A DNA stretch of 57,916 nucleotides from a virus. The notes under the pieces were generated by a model. That model was not told the origin of the DNA and did no database searches. It worked only from the letters and a program-made list of their open reading frames with translations. A program made the translations under genes and the position numbers. Position 1 is the first letter of the stretch. Every line of letters starts with the position of its first letter. Below are positions 40,416-47,172 of this stretch, piece after piece. Where the stretch lies: the IMG/VR virus record IMGVR_UViG_3300031027_000019, positions 1 to 57,916 of that record. One strand, given 5' to 3'.

Positions 40416-40985
40416 TTAGCGTTCCTCGTGATGATCGACGTAAGTGACTTCTTGCTTGTCCATGAATCGCTTGACTTCTGAAAATGAGAACGGTCTGTAT
40501 TCAGCTTGACCTGTGATCCACGGAGAATCGGAACCTACATCAACAGACTTTCCATGGGGTGCTAGACTACCATGAGAATGACCAAAAAGCAACCAAGCAG
40601 AATGGTGAGATTTGTTCCACACACGACAACCGAAGTGAAATAGGTTGATATGTTGACCTTCGACTTTGATTTCCTTGTAGTAATCCATGGACTTGAAATA
40701 ACCTTTAGCCAAGAGCATTTCCTTGTTTCGAATCAGTTCACGATCATGATTCCCTAGAGTGAGATGAATGTTACCATTCAGTCTCTTTAAAATCTTGACA
40801 GTATCATCAATTTTACCAAATGAAAAATCTCCAAGATTATAAACAGTATCATTAGGTTGAACGATAGCATTCCACTTTTGAATCATCTGGTAGTGCATGT
40901 CTTCAACGTCCACAAATGGACGTTTAGAATATTCAATTATTCGGTTGTGGTAGAAATGGTTGTCACTAGTAAAAAATATTTTCAT
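40416..40985 (-). CDS. Metallophosphoesterase, 189 aa
   Basis: Small calcineurin-like enzyme: FFTSDNHFYH (D-x-H) at the N-terminus, VYNLGDFSFG (GD), LTLGNHDRE (GNHD) near residue 79 and LLFGHSHGSL (GHxH) near 132. Similar proteins in phages are called phosphoesterases of unknown substrate. It is not closely similar to the larger one near 18 kb. Confidence 0.9.
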   Translation of the reverse strand: MKIFFTSDNHFYHNRIIEYSKRPFVDVEDMHYQMIQKWNAIVQPNDTVYNLGDFSFGKIDDTVKILKRLNGNIHLTLGNHDRELIRNKEMLLAKGYFKSMDYYKEIKVEGQHINLFHFGCRVWNKSHHSAWLLFGHSHGSLAPHGKSVDVGSDSPWITGQAEYRPFSFSEVKRFMDKQEVTYVDHHEER

Positions 40986-41023
40986 TGAATTGTCCGTATT
41001 ATCATCTTATGTGTAGTGTACCA

Positions 41024-41033
41024 TGATAAATAG
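41024..41033 (+). promoter_or_regulatory. Putative late promoter (TGATAAATAG) for LAGLIDADG gene
   Basis: Matches the tube-gene motif at nine of ten positions and lies 27 nt before the LAGLIDADG start on the plus strand. Confidence 0.5.
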
Positions 41034-41059
41034 AAATATACAAGTCATGATAGGTGGTT

Positions 41060-41851
41060 ATGGACACTTCAACTACATACATTATAGAAAACTGTAATAA
41101 TTTAACGGCAACAGAGTTAGCGTCTCATTTGAAGCGTGATGTTAGCTCTATACGAAACACATTAAAAAGATTAAATATTTCAGCAAAGAAACATAAATTC
41201 AACAATATCGAAATTTTGTTAGACCAGACAAACGTGTCTGCTTATTGGATCGGATTTTTATTAGCGGATGGATGGGTAAGTGGTAATACTTCCATTGCAT
41301 TAGAATTAGGTAGTAAGGATAAGGAACATATTGAAAAATATGCAAAATATGTTGGTGCAAAAGTTGGTAAATACGTTAGAAACACAAATTTTAAGAAAAA
41401 TTATACATACTTTAACGTAACAACAAGAAATTGTGAAGTCGTTCCAAAAATATGTTCTAAGTATGATATCAATGAACGAAAAACCACTAATCCACCAAAA
41501 CTATCATTGTATAACATAACAGATGATCAATGGATTAGTTTATTCATTGGATTTGTAGATGGGGATGGTTGTATTTATCGAACAAAGACTGGATATAATA
41601 AAATAAATATACAGATTCATCCATCTTGGAAAAATAACTTAGAATTTTTAAATAAGCGGATTCATGATATTTTAAATCAATCATCTAGGGCCAAAGTGTT
41701 AAATATTAACAATGGAACAGTTGCATTGTGTATATCAAAAGAAAGTACAATTCAATGTTTATTAGAATGTGTGCAGAGGTATAATCTACCGATTCTGACT
41801 AGAAAATGGTCAAAAATAACACCATCTTTATACATTCCTCCTACCCATTAA
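41060..41851 (+). CDS. LAGLIDADG homing endonuclease
   Basis: A 263-residue protein with two LAGLIDADG helices, YWIGFLLADGWVSG near residue 66 and LFIGFVDGDGCIY near 158, each with the acidic catalytic residue, so it can act as a monomer. The N-terminus (TATELASHLKRDVSSIRNTL) is a helix-turn-helix. The ATG at 41060 has AGG close upstream. It is a lone plus-strand gene with its own late-type promoter, inserted between phosphoesterase and a small gene. Confidence 0.92.
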   Translation: MDTSTTYIIENCNNLTATELASHLKRDVSSIRNTLKRLNISAKKHKFNNIEILLDQTNVSAYWIGFLLADGWVSGNTSIALELGSKDKEHIEKYAKYVGAKVGKYVRNTNFKKNYTYFNVTTRNCEVVPKICSKYDINERKTTNPPKLSLYNITDDQWISLFIGFVDGDGCIYRTKTGYNKINIQIHPSWKNNLEFLNKRIHDILNQSSRAKVLNINNGTVALCISKESTIQCLLECVQRYNLPILTRKWSKITPSLYIPPTH

Positions 41852-42042
41852 CCCCACCCAATCCTCTTCGAAGCTGCAACAGCAGCGGTTTCATTCGCAT
41901 TCCTCAATGAAAACATCCTGTCTGAGTAATACTTTCCAGACTCACCTTGAAAAATTGAATCAGTCATTTCGGAAAATCTCCAGCGCCTGAGAAGTGTCTC
42001 ATAGTCTGCTGAATCAATCCAAGCTTTTTCTGTATCTGTCAT
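41848..42042 (-). CDS. Small conserved phage protein, 64 aa
   Basis: The pattern DYETLLRRWRFSEMTD, FQGESGKYYSDRMF and ASKRIGW is shared by small uncharacterised phage proteins. GGAGAAAATTT precedes the start. Converges with the LAGLIDADG gene (4-nt overlap). Confidence 0.7.
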   Translation of the reverse strand: MTDTEKAWIDSADYETLLRRWRFSEMTDSIFQGESGKYYSDRMFSLRNANETAAVAASKRIGWG

Positions 42043-42066
42043 AAATTTTCTCCAGAACTACAAAAT

Positions 42067-42280
42067 TGGTGGGTCGTCCAAGACTCGAACTTGACGTTGG
42101 TAGTACCCATCCTTGTTTCTCGGGAGGTTGCGGTAGTCTTTCGACCACTCCCTACGCTTCCAAAGACCTCTCCTACCTAGTGCCCATAACCATACCTATA
42201 TTGTCACACTTGCAGGATTCCCCACACCAAAGCCCCGCTAACCAAGCCTTGATGCTGTGACAACAGGTCGGCAACGACCC
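42067..42280 (-). ncRNA. tRNA-like structured RNA, 214 nt, encoded CCA
   Basis: The 3' end is tRNA-like: T stem TCAAG/CTTGG around loop TTCGAGT, then ACGACCC, A and CCA. The only matching acceptor strand, GGGTCGT, lies 214 nt upstream (42274-42280), followed by TG as at tRNA positions 8-9. Between them are an 8-bp stem TTGTCACA/TGTGACAA, a GGTAG/CTACC stem next to the T arm, and a 6-bp GTGGTC-GAAA-GACTAC hairpin. The element is GC-rich and no protein gene fits. It could be an intron-bearing tRNA, a tmRNA-like relic or a new RNA. Confidence 0.55.
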
Positions 42281-42283
42281 AAA

Positions 42284-42475
42284 TTAAAATTTAACAATCC
42301 AAACTAAAAATTTAAATCCTCCAACAAAAATCAATCCAATAACAAAGATAGGCCAGAACATAAGCATTGACGCAGTCCAACTATCAGCTTCCAATTTTCC
42401 GTTTAGATTATACATGATCTTCGCTACAATCATAGCACACAGAACCCATAATCCAAGACCAATAAGAAAGTTCAC
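42284..42475 (-). CDS. Small membrane protein, 63 aa
   Basis: Two hydrophobic helices (LIGLGLWVLCAMIVAKIMY; MLMFWPIFVIGLIFVGGF). Overlaps the upstream gene by 4 nt; the tRNA-like RNA begins 3 nt after its stop. Unknown function. Confidence 0.7.
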   Translation of the reverse strand: MNFLIGLGLWVLCAMIVAKIMYNLNGKLEADSWTASMLMFWPIFVIGLIFVGGFKFLVWIVKF

Positions 42476-42846
42476 AGTTGAATCCTCTTCCCACTCAGAA
42501 CATTCACAACACTTGCACCGGGACCGAAAGCGGCCCGCATTTCAAACAAGTCTTCAGCAGAATACACACGAGTCTTCTCACGAGCGACCAGCTGTTCCAA
42601 GATCACATCATGAGCAGCTTCCTGCTTCACCAGATCAACCTGAAACTTGTACGCCTCATCAGCAGGTAGAATTTCCAGAACAAATTCACAGAGGTCCATC
42701 GGAACCAGATTGGTCATATTCTTCCAGCGAGCAACACCGTCACTCACGATAGCATCTTTTATGACATGATCAAAAGAGCGCTTAGCACAATCACGATGAA
42801 CTTGGTGTTCAGACTTCCAATCTCGCATATAACCATTGAATTTCAT
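42472..42846 (-). CDS. Conserved small protein, 124 aa
   Basis: Ends in EMRAAFGPGASVVNVLSGKRIQL, a block found in uncharacterised proteins of phages and conjugative plasmids. GC and codon bias are high. Start behind CGGAGAA, with its own promoter. Unknown function. Confidence 0.75.
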   Translation of the reverse strand: MKFNGYMRDWKSEHQVHRDCAKRSFDHVIKDAIVSDGVARWKNMTNLVPMDLCEFVLEILPADEAYKFQVDLVKQEAAHDVILEQLVAREKTRVYSAEDLFEMRAAFGPGASVVNVLSGKRIQL

Positions 42847-42858
42847 GTGTTCTCCGTG

Positions 42859-42910
42859 TTGACAGGGACTTGATGAGAAGAATAATACTCTCTATCCAAG
42901 TCCCTGTCAA
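42859..42910 (-). promoter_or_regulatory. Promoter TTGACA-17-TATTAT inside a 14-bp inverted repeat
   Basis: The -35 box at 42905-42910 and -10 at 42882-42887 drive the 124-residue gene. CAAGTCCCTGTCAA (42897-42910) and TTGACAGGGACTTG (42859-42872) are perfect inverted repeats, one covering the -35 and one in the initial transcribed region. Confidence 0.8.
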
Positions 42911-42915
42911 GGACT

Positions 42916-43506
42916 TTATGCCTCCACCAGCTTCAATTCACGCGGAACCCACTTGTTGATGCGGTCAGTCTGCCAAGCCACATACTGGTCAATCTGCTTA
43001 ACGGTAGCTTCCAGAGACACAGCCTTCTTCTCATTCAGATGAGCAATGACAGTGTTCACATCCTTGCTATCGACGCTGTAAAGTTCAATCTTCTGATCTT
43101 TTCCGTCAACACCGACAAAAGAATAAGTGTTCCAGTGATAGCTACCATCCTGAGAAACATTTTCAACAAACTCCACGTCCACATAACGCCACTGATAGCC
43201 ACTCGGAACGTAACCAGTTCCATGAACATACTCATGGACCCAAGCTTTCTGTTCGGTCGGAACTTCACGAGCTTTGGCCTGAGCAGCCTTCAGATTATCT
43301 TTCTGAATCAGAGCAGCGAAGATGAAATCTTCGACAAGTTCCTTGGAAATCTCCAAAGGAAGCTCATCAGCACCGAGACAGGTGCCAGAGAAGAAACCCC
43401 ACTGTTTGGTGTAGCCATGCTTCGACAGACGACCATTCGGGAGCTTCTGGACATGACCGCAGCACTGGCATTCACCGATAAACTTTGCGCGATTCTTGTT
43501 GGCCAT
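42916..43506 (-). CDS. Conserved protein with Cys ribbon, 196 aa
   Basis: It begins GECQCCGHVQKLPNGRLSKHGYT then WGFFSGTCLG, a probable zinc-binding start known from many phage and plasmid proteins of unknown role. The rest is helical with a central beta part (YVDVEFVENVSQDG). High codon bias suggests strong expression from its consensus promoter. Confidence 0.78.
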   Translation of the reverse strand: MANKNRAKFIGECQCCGHVQKLPNGRLSKHGYTKQWGFFSGTCLGADELPLEISKELVEDFIFAALIQKDNLKAAQAKAREVPTEQKAWVHEYVHGTGYVPSGYQWRYVDVEFVENVSQDGSYHWNTYSFVGVDGKDQKIELYSVDSKDVNTVIAHLNEKKAVSLEATVKQIDQYVAWQTDRINKWVPRELKLVEA

Positions 43507-43539
43507 TTCGTTTCTCCTGTTTCTCGACTTGATGAGAGA

Positions 43540-43568
43540 ATTATATGCTCTCTAGAGGCGATTGTCAA
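43540..43568 (-). promoter_or_regulatory. Consensus sigma70 promoter TTGACA-17-TATAAT
   Basis: Both hexamers are exact. Immediately downstream (43526-43536) lies CTCATCAAGTC, an element shared with other promoters of this region. Confidence 0.9.
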
Positions 43569-43576
43569 CAGAAATT

Positions 43577-43735
43577 TTAAAGTTTTCGGTCTCTAAAATA
43601 GCAATAAATCAAGGGTATCAAACCAAAAGACAAGAGTCCACTAACAAACAAAAGAAATCCTTGCCATGCCAATTTATCCATCGCACGGTTCCAATCCTCA
43701 ACCGAAACATCTTTTTCATCGATGTAAATTTTCAT
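43577..43735 (-). CDS. Small membrane protein, 52 aa
   Basis: Starts 1 nt into the upstream stop (TGATG). Charged N-terminus (MKIYIDEKDVSVEDW) and one long hydrophobic helix (FLLFVSGLLSFGLIPLIYCY). It ends near the -35 box of the next promoter. Unknown function. Confidence 0.65.
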   Translation of the reverse strand: MKIYIDEKDVSVEDWNRAMDKLAWQGFLLFVSGLLSFGLIPLIYCYFRDRKL

Positions 43736-43983
43736 CACGACTCAGTTTCAATTTTGTATTGTTGCTGCCACTTCTTGGCAGCAATAGAATTAATATGGTT
43801 ACACACCGGCATAATATAGATATGTTGTGTTTTGTACTCTACACTAACGGCATCTACCTGTGTTCGAACGACACCATCATGAAGAACTCCAGTCTTTTCA
43901 TAAACTTCAATCTCATCAAGAGCTTGAGCTAAAAGTTTTGAATCTTCTTCAAGTTTTACAAAGAACTCGAACCAAGTTTTCAT
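43735..43983 (-). CDS. Uncharacterised protein, 82 aa
   Basis: Helical acidic start (FVKLEEDSKLLAQALDEIE) then strands (VEYKTQHIYIMPVCNHI). Located between two small genes with minimal spacing. Unknown function. Confidence 0.65.
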   Translation of the reverse strand: MKTWFEFFVKLEEDSKLLAQALDEIEVYEKTGVLHDGVVRTQVDAVSVEYKTQHIYIMPVCNHINSIAAKKWQQQYKIETES

Positions 43984-43984
43984 A

Positions 43985-44182
43985 TCACGACACCTTCTTG
44001 ATCAGACCATTTTCCATGGTCACTTCAGCAAACCATTTGCGCTCATAGGGAGACGGACCAACCACACAGAACTTTCCATTTTCCTTGAATTCAGGACCGA
44101 ACATTGAAGTCTCTTCATACTTCAGTGCCTGACCGACAGCAGCCTTAAGGTCTTTCTTGGTCTTGTAGCGTGCGCCCATCAT
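43985..44182 (-). CDS. Uncharacterised protein, 65 aa
   Basis: Small protein with a C-terminal RKWFAEVTMENGLIKKVS. AGGAG lies upstream, within the end of the preceding short gene. Unknown function. Confidence 0.65.
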   Translation of the reverse strand: MMGARYKTKKDLKAAVGQALKYEETSMFGPEFKENGKFCVVGPSPYERKWFAEVTMENGLIKKVS

Positions 44183-44186
44183 GACA

Positions 44187-44273
44187 TTAATCTCCTAAAT
44201 GAATTGCGAGAATTGTGAAAAAGAGTACAGCGCAGAAGAAGATGATACTAAAGACTTCAGATTTTGTCAACAT
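44187..44273 (-). CDS. Very small membrane peptide, 28 aa
   Basis: One hydrophobic helix (VFSIIFFCAVLFFTILAI) after MLTKSE. It fills the space between two genes and its stop lies inside the next gene's ribosome-binding site, so coupling is likely. No strong own ribosome-binding site. Confidence 0.45.
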   Translation of the reverse strand: MLTKSEVFSIIFFCAVLFFTILAIHLGD

Positions 44274-44279
44274 AAATTA

Positions 44280-44408
44280 TCAACGATTGATCGTAACGAA
44301 GTAAGCACCAACAAGATAGGTCAGAATGACCTTCTTGTGTGAACAAGCAAGCGTCAACTTCCACAAATGCTCACGTTTTGTCATACTATTTGCAATATAT
44401 TGGTTCAC
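44280..44408 (-). CDS. Small basic protein, 42 aa
   Basis: GTG start with AGGAG 7 nt upstream. Contains KREHLWKLTLACSHKKVILT. An internal ATG 24 nt downstream has a poorer ribosome-binding site. Unknown function. Confidence 0.5.
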   Translation of the reverse strand: MNQYIANSMTKREHLWKLTLACSHKKVILTYLVGAYFVTINR

Positions 44409-44422
44409 TTAATTTCTCCTAA

Positions 44423-44746
44423 TTAATAAGGAACACGAAGTCCAGCAGCCATCCGAGAAACACGAGAAGCTTCAGTTTTTGCAGAACCATCAGCATCGTG
44501 CCACCCACGCATCCAAGATTCATTCTGTGCCTTGGAGACAATGCTCAGAGCATCTTTTTTCTCATAAGCACGAGCTTGGTGGACAAACGGACCACCCGGA
44601 ATCCAAGGAGAATTCCATTTACTTCCAGTATCGAAACCACTCTTGTAGGAATCATTGAGAAATGCAGCATAATCCTCAGAATTTTCCAGAAGATACTTGT
44701 AGTAATCGGAAGTGCAGCAAAACTCTTGGTCATATAAAGTTTTCAC
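44423..44746 (-). CDS. Uncharacterised protein, 107 aa
   Basis: Alpha-helical, Ser/Tyr-rich with WMRGWHDADGSAKTEA near the end. GTG start with AAGGAG upstream. Driven by a promoter with the AACGGTA element. Unknown function. Confidence 0.65.
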   Translation of the reverse strand: MKTLYDQEFCCTSDYYKYLLENSEDYAAFLNDSYKSGFDTGSKWNSPWIPGGPFVHQARAYEKKDALSIVSKAQNESWMRGWHDADGSAKTEASRVSRMAAGLRVPY

Positions 44747-44774
44747 CAAAGTTTCTCCTTAATTTGATGAGACC

Positions 44775-44810
44775 AGTATAAACCAAATTTCAAATTTGAG
44801 AAGTACCGTT
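44775..44810 (-). promoter_or_regulatory. Promoter with upstream AACGGTA element
   Basis: CGACAAACGGTA, 23 nt, TATACT on the minus strand. The -35 region (CTTCTC) is poor, so the AACGGTA box may replace it. AATTTGATGAG lies downstream (44761-44771). Confidence 0.6.
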
Positions 44811-44817
44811 TGTCGGC

Positions 44818-45493
44818 TTACAAAATTCCTTTCAAAACTTTGCTCAACTTCAATTTATTTCCAGTCAGATGATCAATGACCATGTCGTGTTTGACAGAAT
44901 AGGTTTTGACCTTATCACCACGTTGACCAGAACCAATATTTTGTTTTCTGTCATTATTTGCTGCGCAGTGAATTTCAGATTCATGCTTGGACTTCAATCG
45001 AGCTTCCAGAATTTCAAAGGCTAGGCGTCTATTTTGAGGCTGAGAACGTTCTGTCCTGATAGAGACTGTGATTCCGGTCGGAACATGTCGAATATGACAG
45101 GCACTCAAAGTTTTGTTCTGATGTTGACCACCATTACCACCGGCTGTTGTATACCTGATTTCTAGGTCTTTCTCGGAAAATTTATATCCCTTGGTTTCCA
45201 TTTCCAAGGGATATACATAGACTGTTACTGTAGAGGTCTGCACACGCCCATTACGCTCTGTAGGGGGTATTCGTTGCCATCTGTGCCCACCTGACTCATT
45301 CATGAGTCTAGACAGCTTCCTAGAGTCTCCTGATAGTGTTAGTGAAGCAAAGCCTGATGATTCTTCTAGAATCTCAGGGTCAAAGACTCTCCTGCTTGGC
45401 ATAATTCAGGTAAATCTTGGCCTGATCTTTAACCAATAACTTGGCATCATCTCCGCCCTCGGCTGCTCTGACTTCAATTAAAATTTTGTTCAT
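44818..45493 (-). CDS. Peptide chain release factor with programmed +1 frameshift
   Basis: The first frame starts at ATG 45493 (overlapping the upstream stop) and encodes 37 residues, MNKILIEVRAAEGGDDAKLL and on, like the start of the RF domain 2. It meets TGA at 45380-45382. The +1 frame continues with the rest of a release factor: NESGGHRWQRIPPTERNGRV (codon-recognition region, PPT in place of PxT/SPF), GGNGGQHQNKT (GGQ catalytic loop), HVPTGI and SGQRGDKVKTYSV. Fused length is about 224 residues; domain 1 of cellular RF1/RF2 is absent. It would hydrolyse peptidyl-tRNA at stop codons, or rescue ribosomes. Confidence 0.88.
45379..45394 (-). promoter_or_regulatory. prfB-type +1 frameshift signal
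   Basis: The minus strand reads CAGGAGAGTCTTTGAC. AGGAG lies 3 nt before CTT, followed by TGA and C, the same layout as the bacterial RF2 frameshift site (AGGGGG, 3 nt, CTT TGA C). A second start for the downstream frame (ATG 45402) has no ribosome-binding site, which favours frameshifting. Confidence 0.85.
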
Positions 45494-45657
45494 GATTTTC
45501 TACTCGGTTTGTGTGTTATACCTTGTTGATCTTTACTTGGGCGTTTTCGAATAGTTTGTGGATGAGTTACTTTACCTACCCACAATTCTGGAATTTCTAT
45601 AAGAATGCCTCTGCGCATTCTATAGAACTTACCATCCATTTCTATTCTCTTTGCCAT
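45490..45657 (-). CDS. Small basic protein upstream of release factor, 55 aa
   Basis: Short gene from ATG 45657 to a TGA that overlaps the release-factor start (ATGA). The product is basic (FYRMRRGILIEIPELW, QTIRKRPSKDQQ). Translation is probably coupled to the release factor. Unknown function. Confidence 0.6.
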   Translation of the reverse strand: MAKRIEMDGKFYRMRRGILIEIPELWVGKVTHPQTIRKRPSKDQQGITHKPSRKS

Positions 45658-45659
45658 AT

Positions 45660-46241
45660 TTAAAGCTCGATTTGAACAATCTCTCTGACTTGCTTAATTT
45701 GATCTTCTAGTGTAGAAATAATCTTATCCTTGATTTCGATAATTTCCTTCAATTGCTTGACTGTTTCTACCAATGATACTTCCTTTGTCTTGACTTCTTC
45801 GGGATGCTCAAGATCGTCGGTGTGATAGTACCAACTATCTTGATTACCATAATACTTATCAAATCTTACATGGATGCAGGTGTTTTTAATTCCAATAATC
45901 TCACCAACTACACCAACTACACCAATAGTATCTTTCATTGCTTCAGACCATATAACCTTACCACTCATTCGACAAATTCTGACGGTATCGCCAATCTTAA
46001 ATTCTCGCTTGATGGGTAGAGGAATCTGTGGAGATTTTTCTGGAACAAGTTCGAGTGAACGAGGATCGTAGTAATAACCACGACCGGGACTCAATTTGAC
46101 ATAATATGTCAAACGTGGTCCTCGTGTAGTGGTTATTGTTCCAGTTTCACCGATGGTCTTATCCATCCAAATTTGTTCCCAGAGAGTCCCATACTTCTTG
46201 ACAATCTTGACTTTATCACCAACTTTAAATTTCTTCTTCAT
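45660..46241 (-). CDS. Protein with two SH3/KOW-like repeats and coiled coil, 193 aa
   Basis: Two repeats: FKVGDKVKIVKKYG...IGETGTI (residues 5-37) and FKIGDTVRICRMSG...IGVVGVV (81-113). Each ends in a Tyr-rich half (YYYDPRSLELV; WYYHTDDLEH). A charged coiled coil follows. SH3-like repeats of this kind bind RNA, DNA or proteins. Unknown role. Confidence 0.75.
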   Translation of the reverse strand: MKKKFKVGDKVKIVKKYGTLWEQIWMDKTIGETGTITTTRGPRLTYYVKLSPGRGYYYDPRSLELVPEKSPQIPLPIKREFKIGDTVRICRMSGKVIWSEAMKDTIGVVGVVGEIIGIKNTCIHVRFDKYYGNQDSWYYHTDDLEHPEEVKTKEVSLVETVKQLKEIIEIKDKIISTLEDQIKQVREIVQIEL

Positions 46242-46837
46242 ACAGTTTCCTCATAATGAAAGTTCTTGGAAACACCCTTGATCAAATAGTCCAACTGGAC
46301 TGGAAGGATGCGCTTGTTTTGAAGTATCAAGTGCTCGAAATTATTCAGAGTGAACGGCTTGAACCTCAAAACCATACCACATTCAGACAACAGTCGATCA
46401 CTCTTTTTAGTGTTGCATTGCTTGCATGCGGTCACACAGTTGTTCCAAGTGTTTTGACCACCCTTTGAAGTTGGAATAACATGATCCCTAGAAAGTTTAC
46501 TAGAAGCCATGTAGACATGCCCACAATAAGCACATGTGTGATGATCACGCAAGAACAAAATTCGATTGGTCAGTGCAGGCGCACACTTCCGCTTTCTAGC
46601 AGACTGATCATCTACTGCAACAACTGGATACAATTCAAACTGTGAGGTAGTTCCATCCTTGCCTGTACCTCCTGTGAGGTCAATAGGATCACCCAGACGC
46701 CAGATCACCTTATCGGTGAATTCAGCTACCACAATATCTTGCCACTTTGACCAAGCGCACGGAGAGCCTGATTTGTCCAATTTTAAAATCATTGGCAAAT
46801 GACCACTCTTCTTCTCTGCTTCGTGGAACTTCTTCAC
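46238..46837 (-). CDS. HNH endonuclease
   Basis: A 199-residue protein. The HNH domain holds CAYCGHVYM, LSRDHVIPTSKGGQNTWNN and CKQCNTKKSD (residues 96-142), with four zinc-binding cysteines. GTG start; overlaps the next gene by 4 nt. Unlike the other endonucleases it is co-directional and packed into an operon, so it may be a regular phage gene. Confidence 0.85.
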   Translation of the reverse strand: MKKFHEAEKKSGHLPMILKLDKSGSPCAWSKWQDIVVAEFTDKVIWRLGDPIDLTGGTGKDGTTSQFELYPVVAVDDQSARKRKCAPALTNRILFLRDHHTCAYCGHVYMASSKLSRDHVIPTSKGGQNTWNNCVTACKQCNTKKSDRLLSECGMVLRFKPFTLNNFEHLILQNKRILPVQLDYLIKGVSKNFHYEETV

Positions 46838-46855
46838 TTCAAATGTTTCCTTTGT

Positions 46856-47158
46856 TTACTTCCGCTCGTAGTTCAGGAACGACCAGACCGACAGACCAGT
46901 AAATTCCGCGTCAGTTCCAGCCATGAACATACTGACACGCCTCATCCAAGGCCGGAATTTAATGGAAGTACAGCTGCGATCATCCATGTCATGGCAATAT
47001 TCACCACCAACACTCGGATGTTCCATCCCACATTCTTTTGCCCACTGAGCAATCAGACAGTTGATAGTGCTGCCAAATTTAAACTTAGTGGTTGAATTCT
47101 TTCCACAAAGCCAATCACGCATTGCCGACTTGGTGTTGAAACGCTTGACATCAAACAT
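46856..47158 (-). CDS. Uncharacterised protein, 100 aa
   Basis: Cys/Trp/Met-rich, with MRDWLCGKNSTTKFKFG and FRPWMRRVSMFMAG. CAGGAGAAATATC precedes the ATG. Unknown function. Confidence 0.65.
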   Translation of the reverse strand: MFDVKRFNTKSAMRDWLCGKNSTTKFKFGSTINCLIAQWAKECGMEHPSVGGEYCHDMDDRSCTSIKFRPWMRRVSMFMAGTDAEFTGLSVWSFLNYERK

Positions 47159-47172
47159 GATATTTCTCCTGA

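Noticed and set aside
42067-42165. Ordinary serine- or leucine-type tRNA ending at 42067
   Set aside because: AGTGGTCGAAAG resembles a class II D loop, but no acceptor strand pairs with ACGACCC at the expected 85-95 nt distance.
42067-42280. tmRNA or group I intron identification of the tRNA-like RNA
   Set aside because: No tag reading frame ending in an AA-rich tag and no P7/P3 core pairing could be found, so neither family is claimed.
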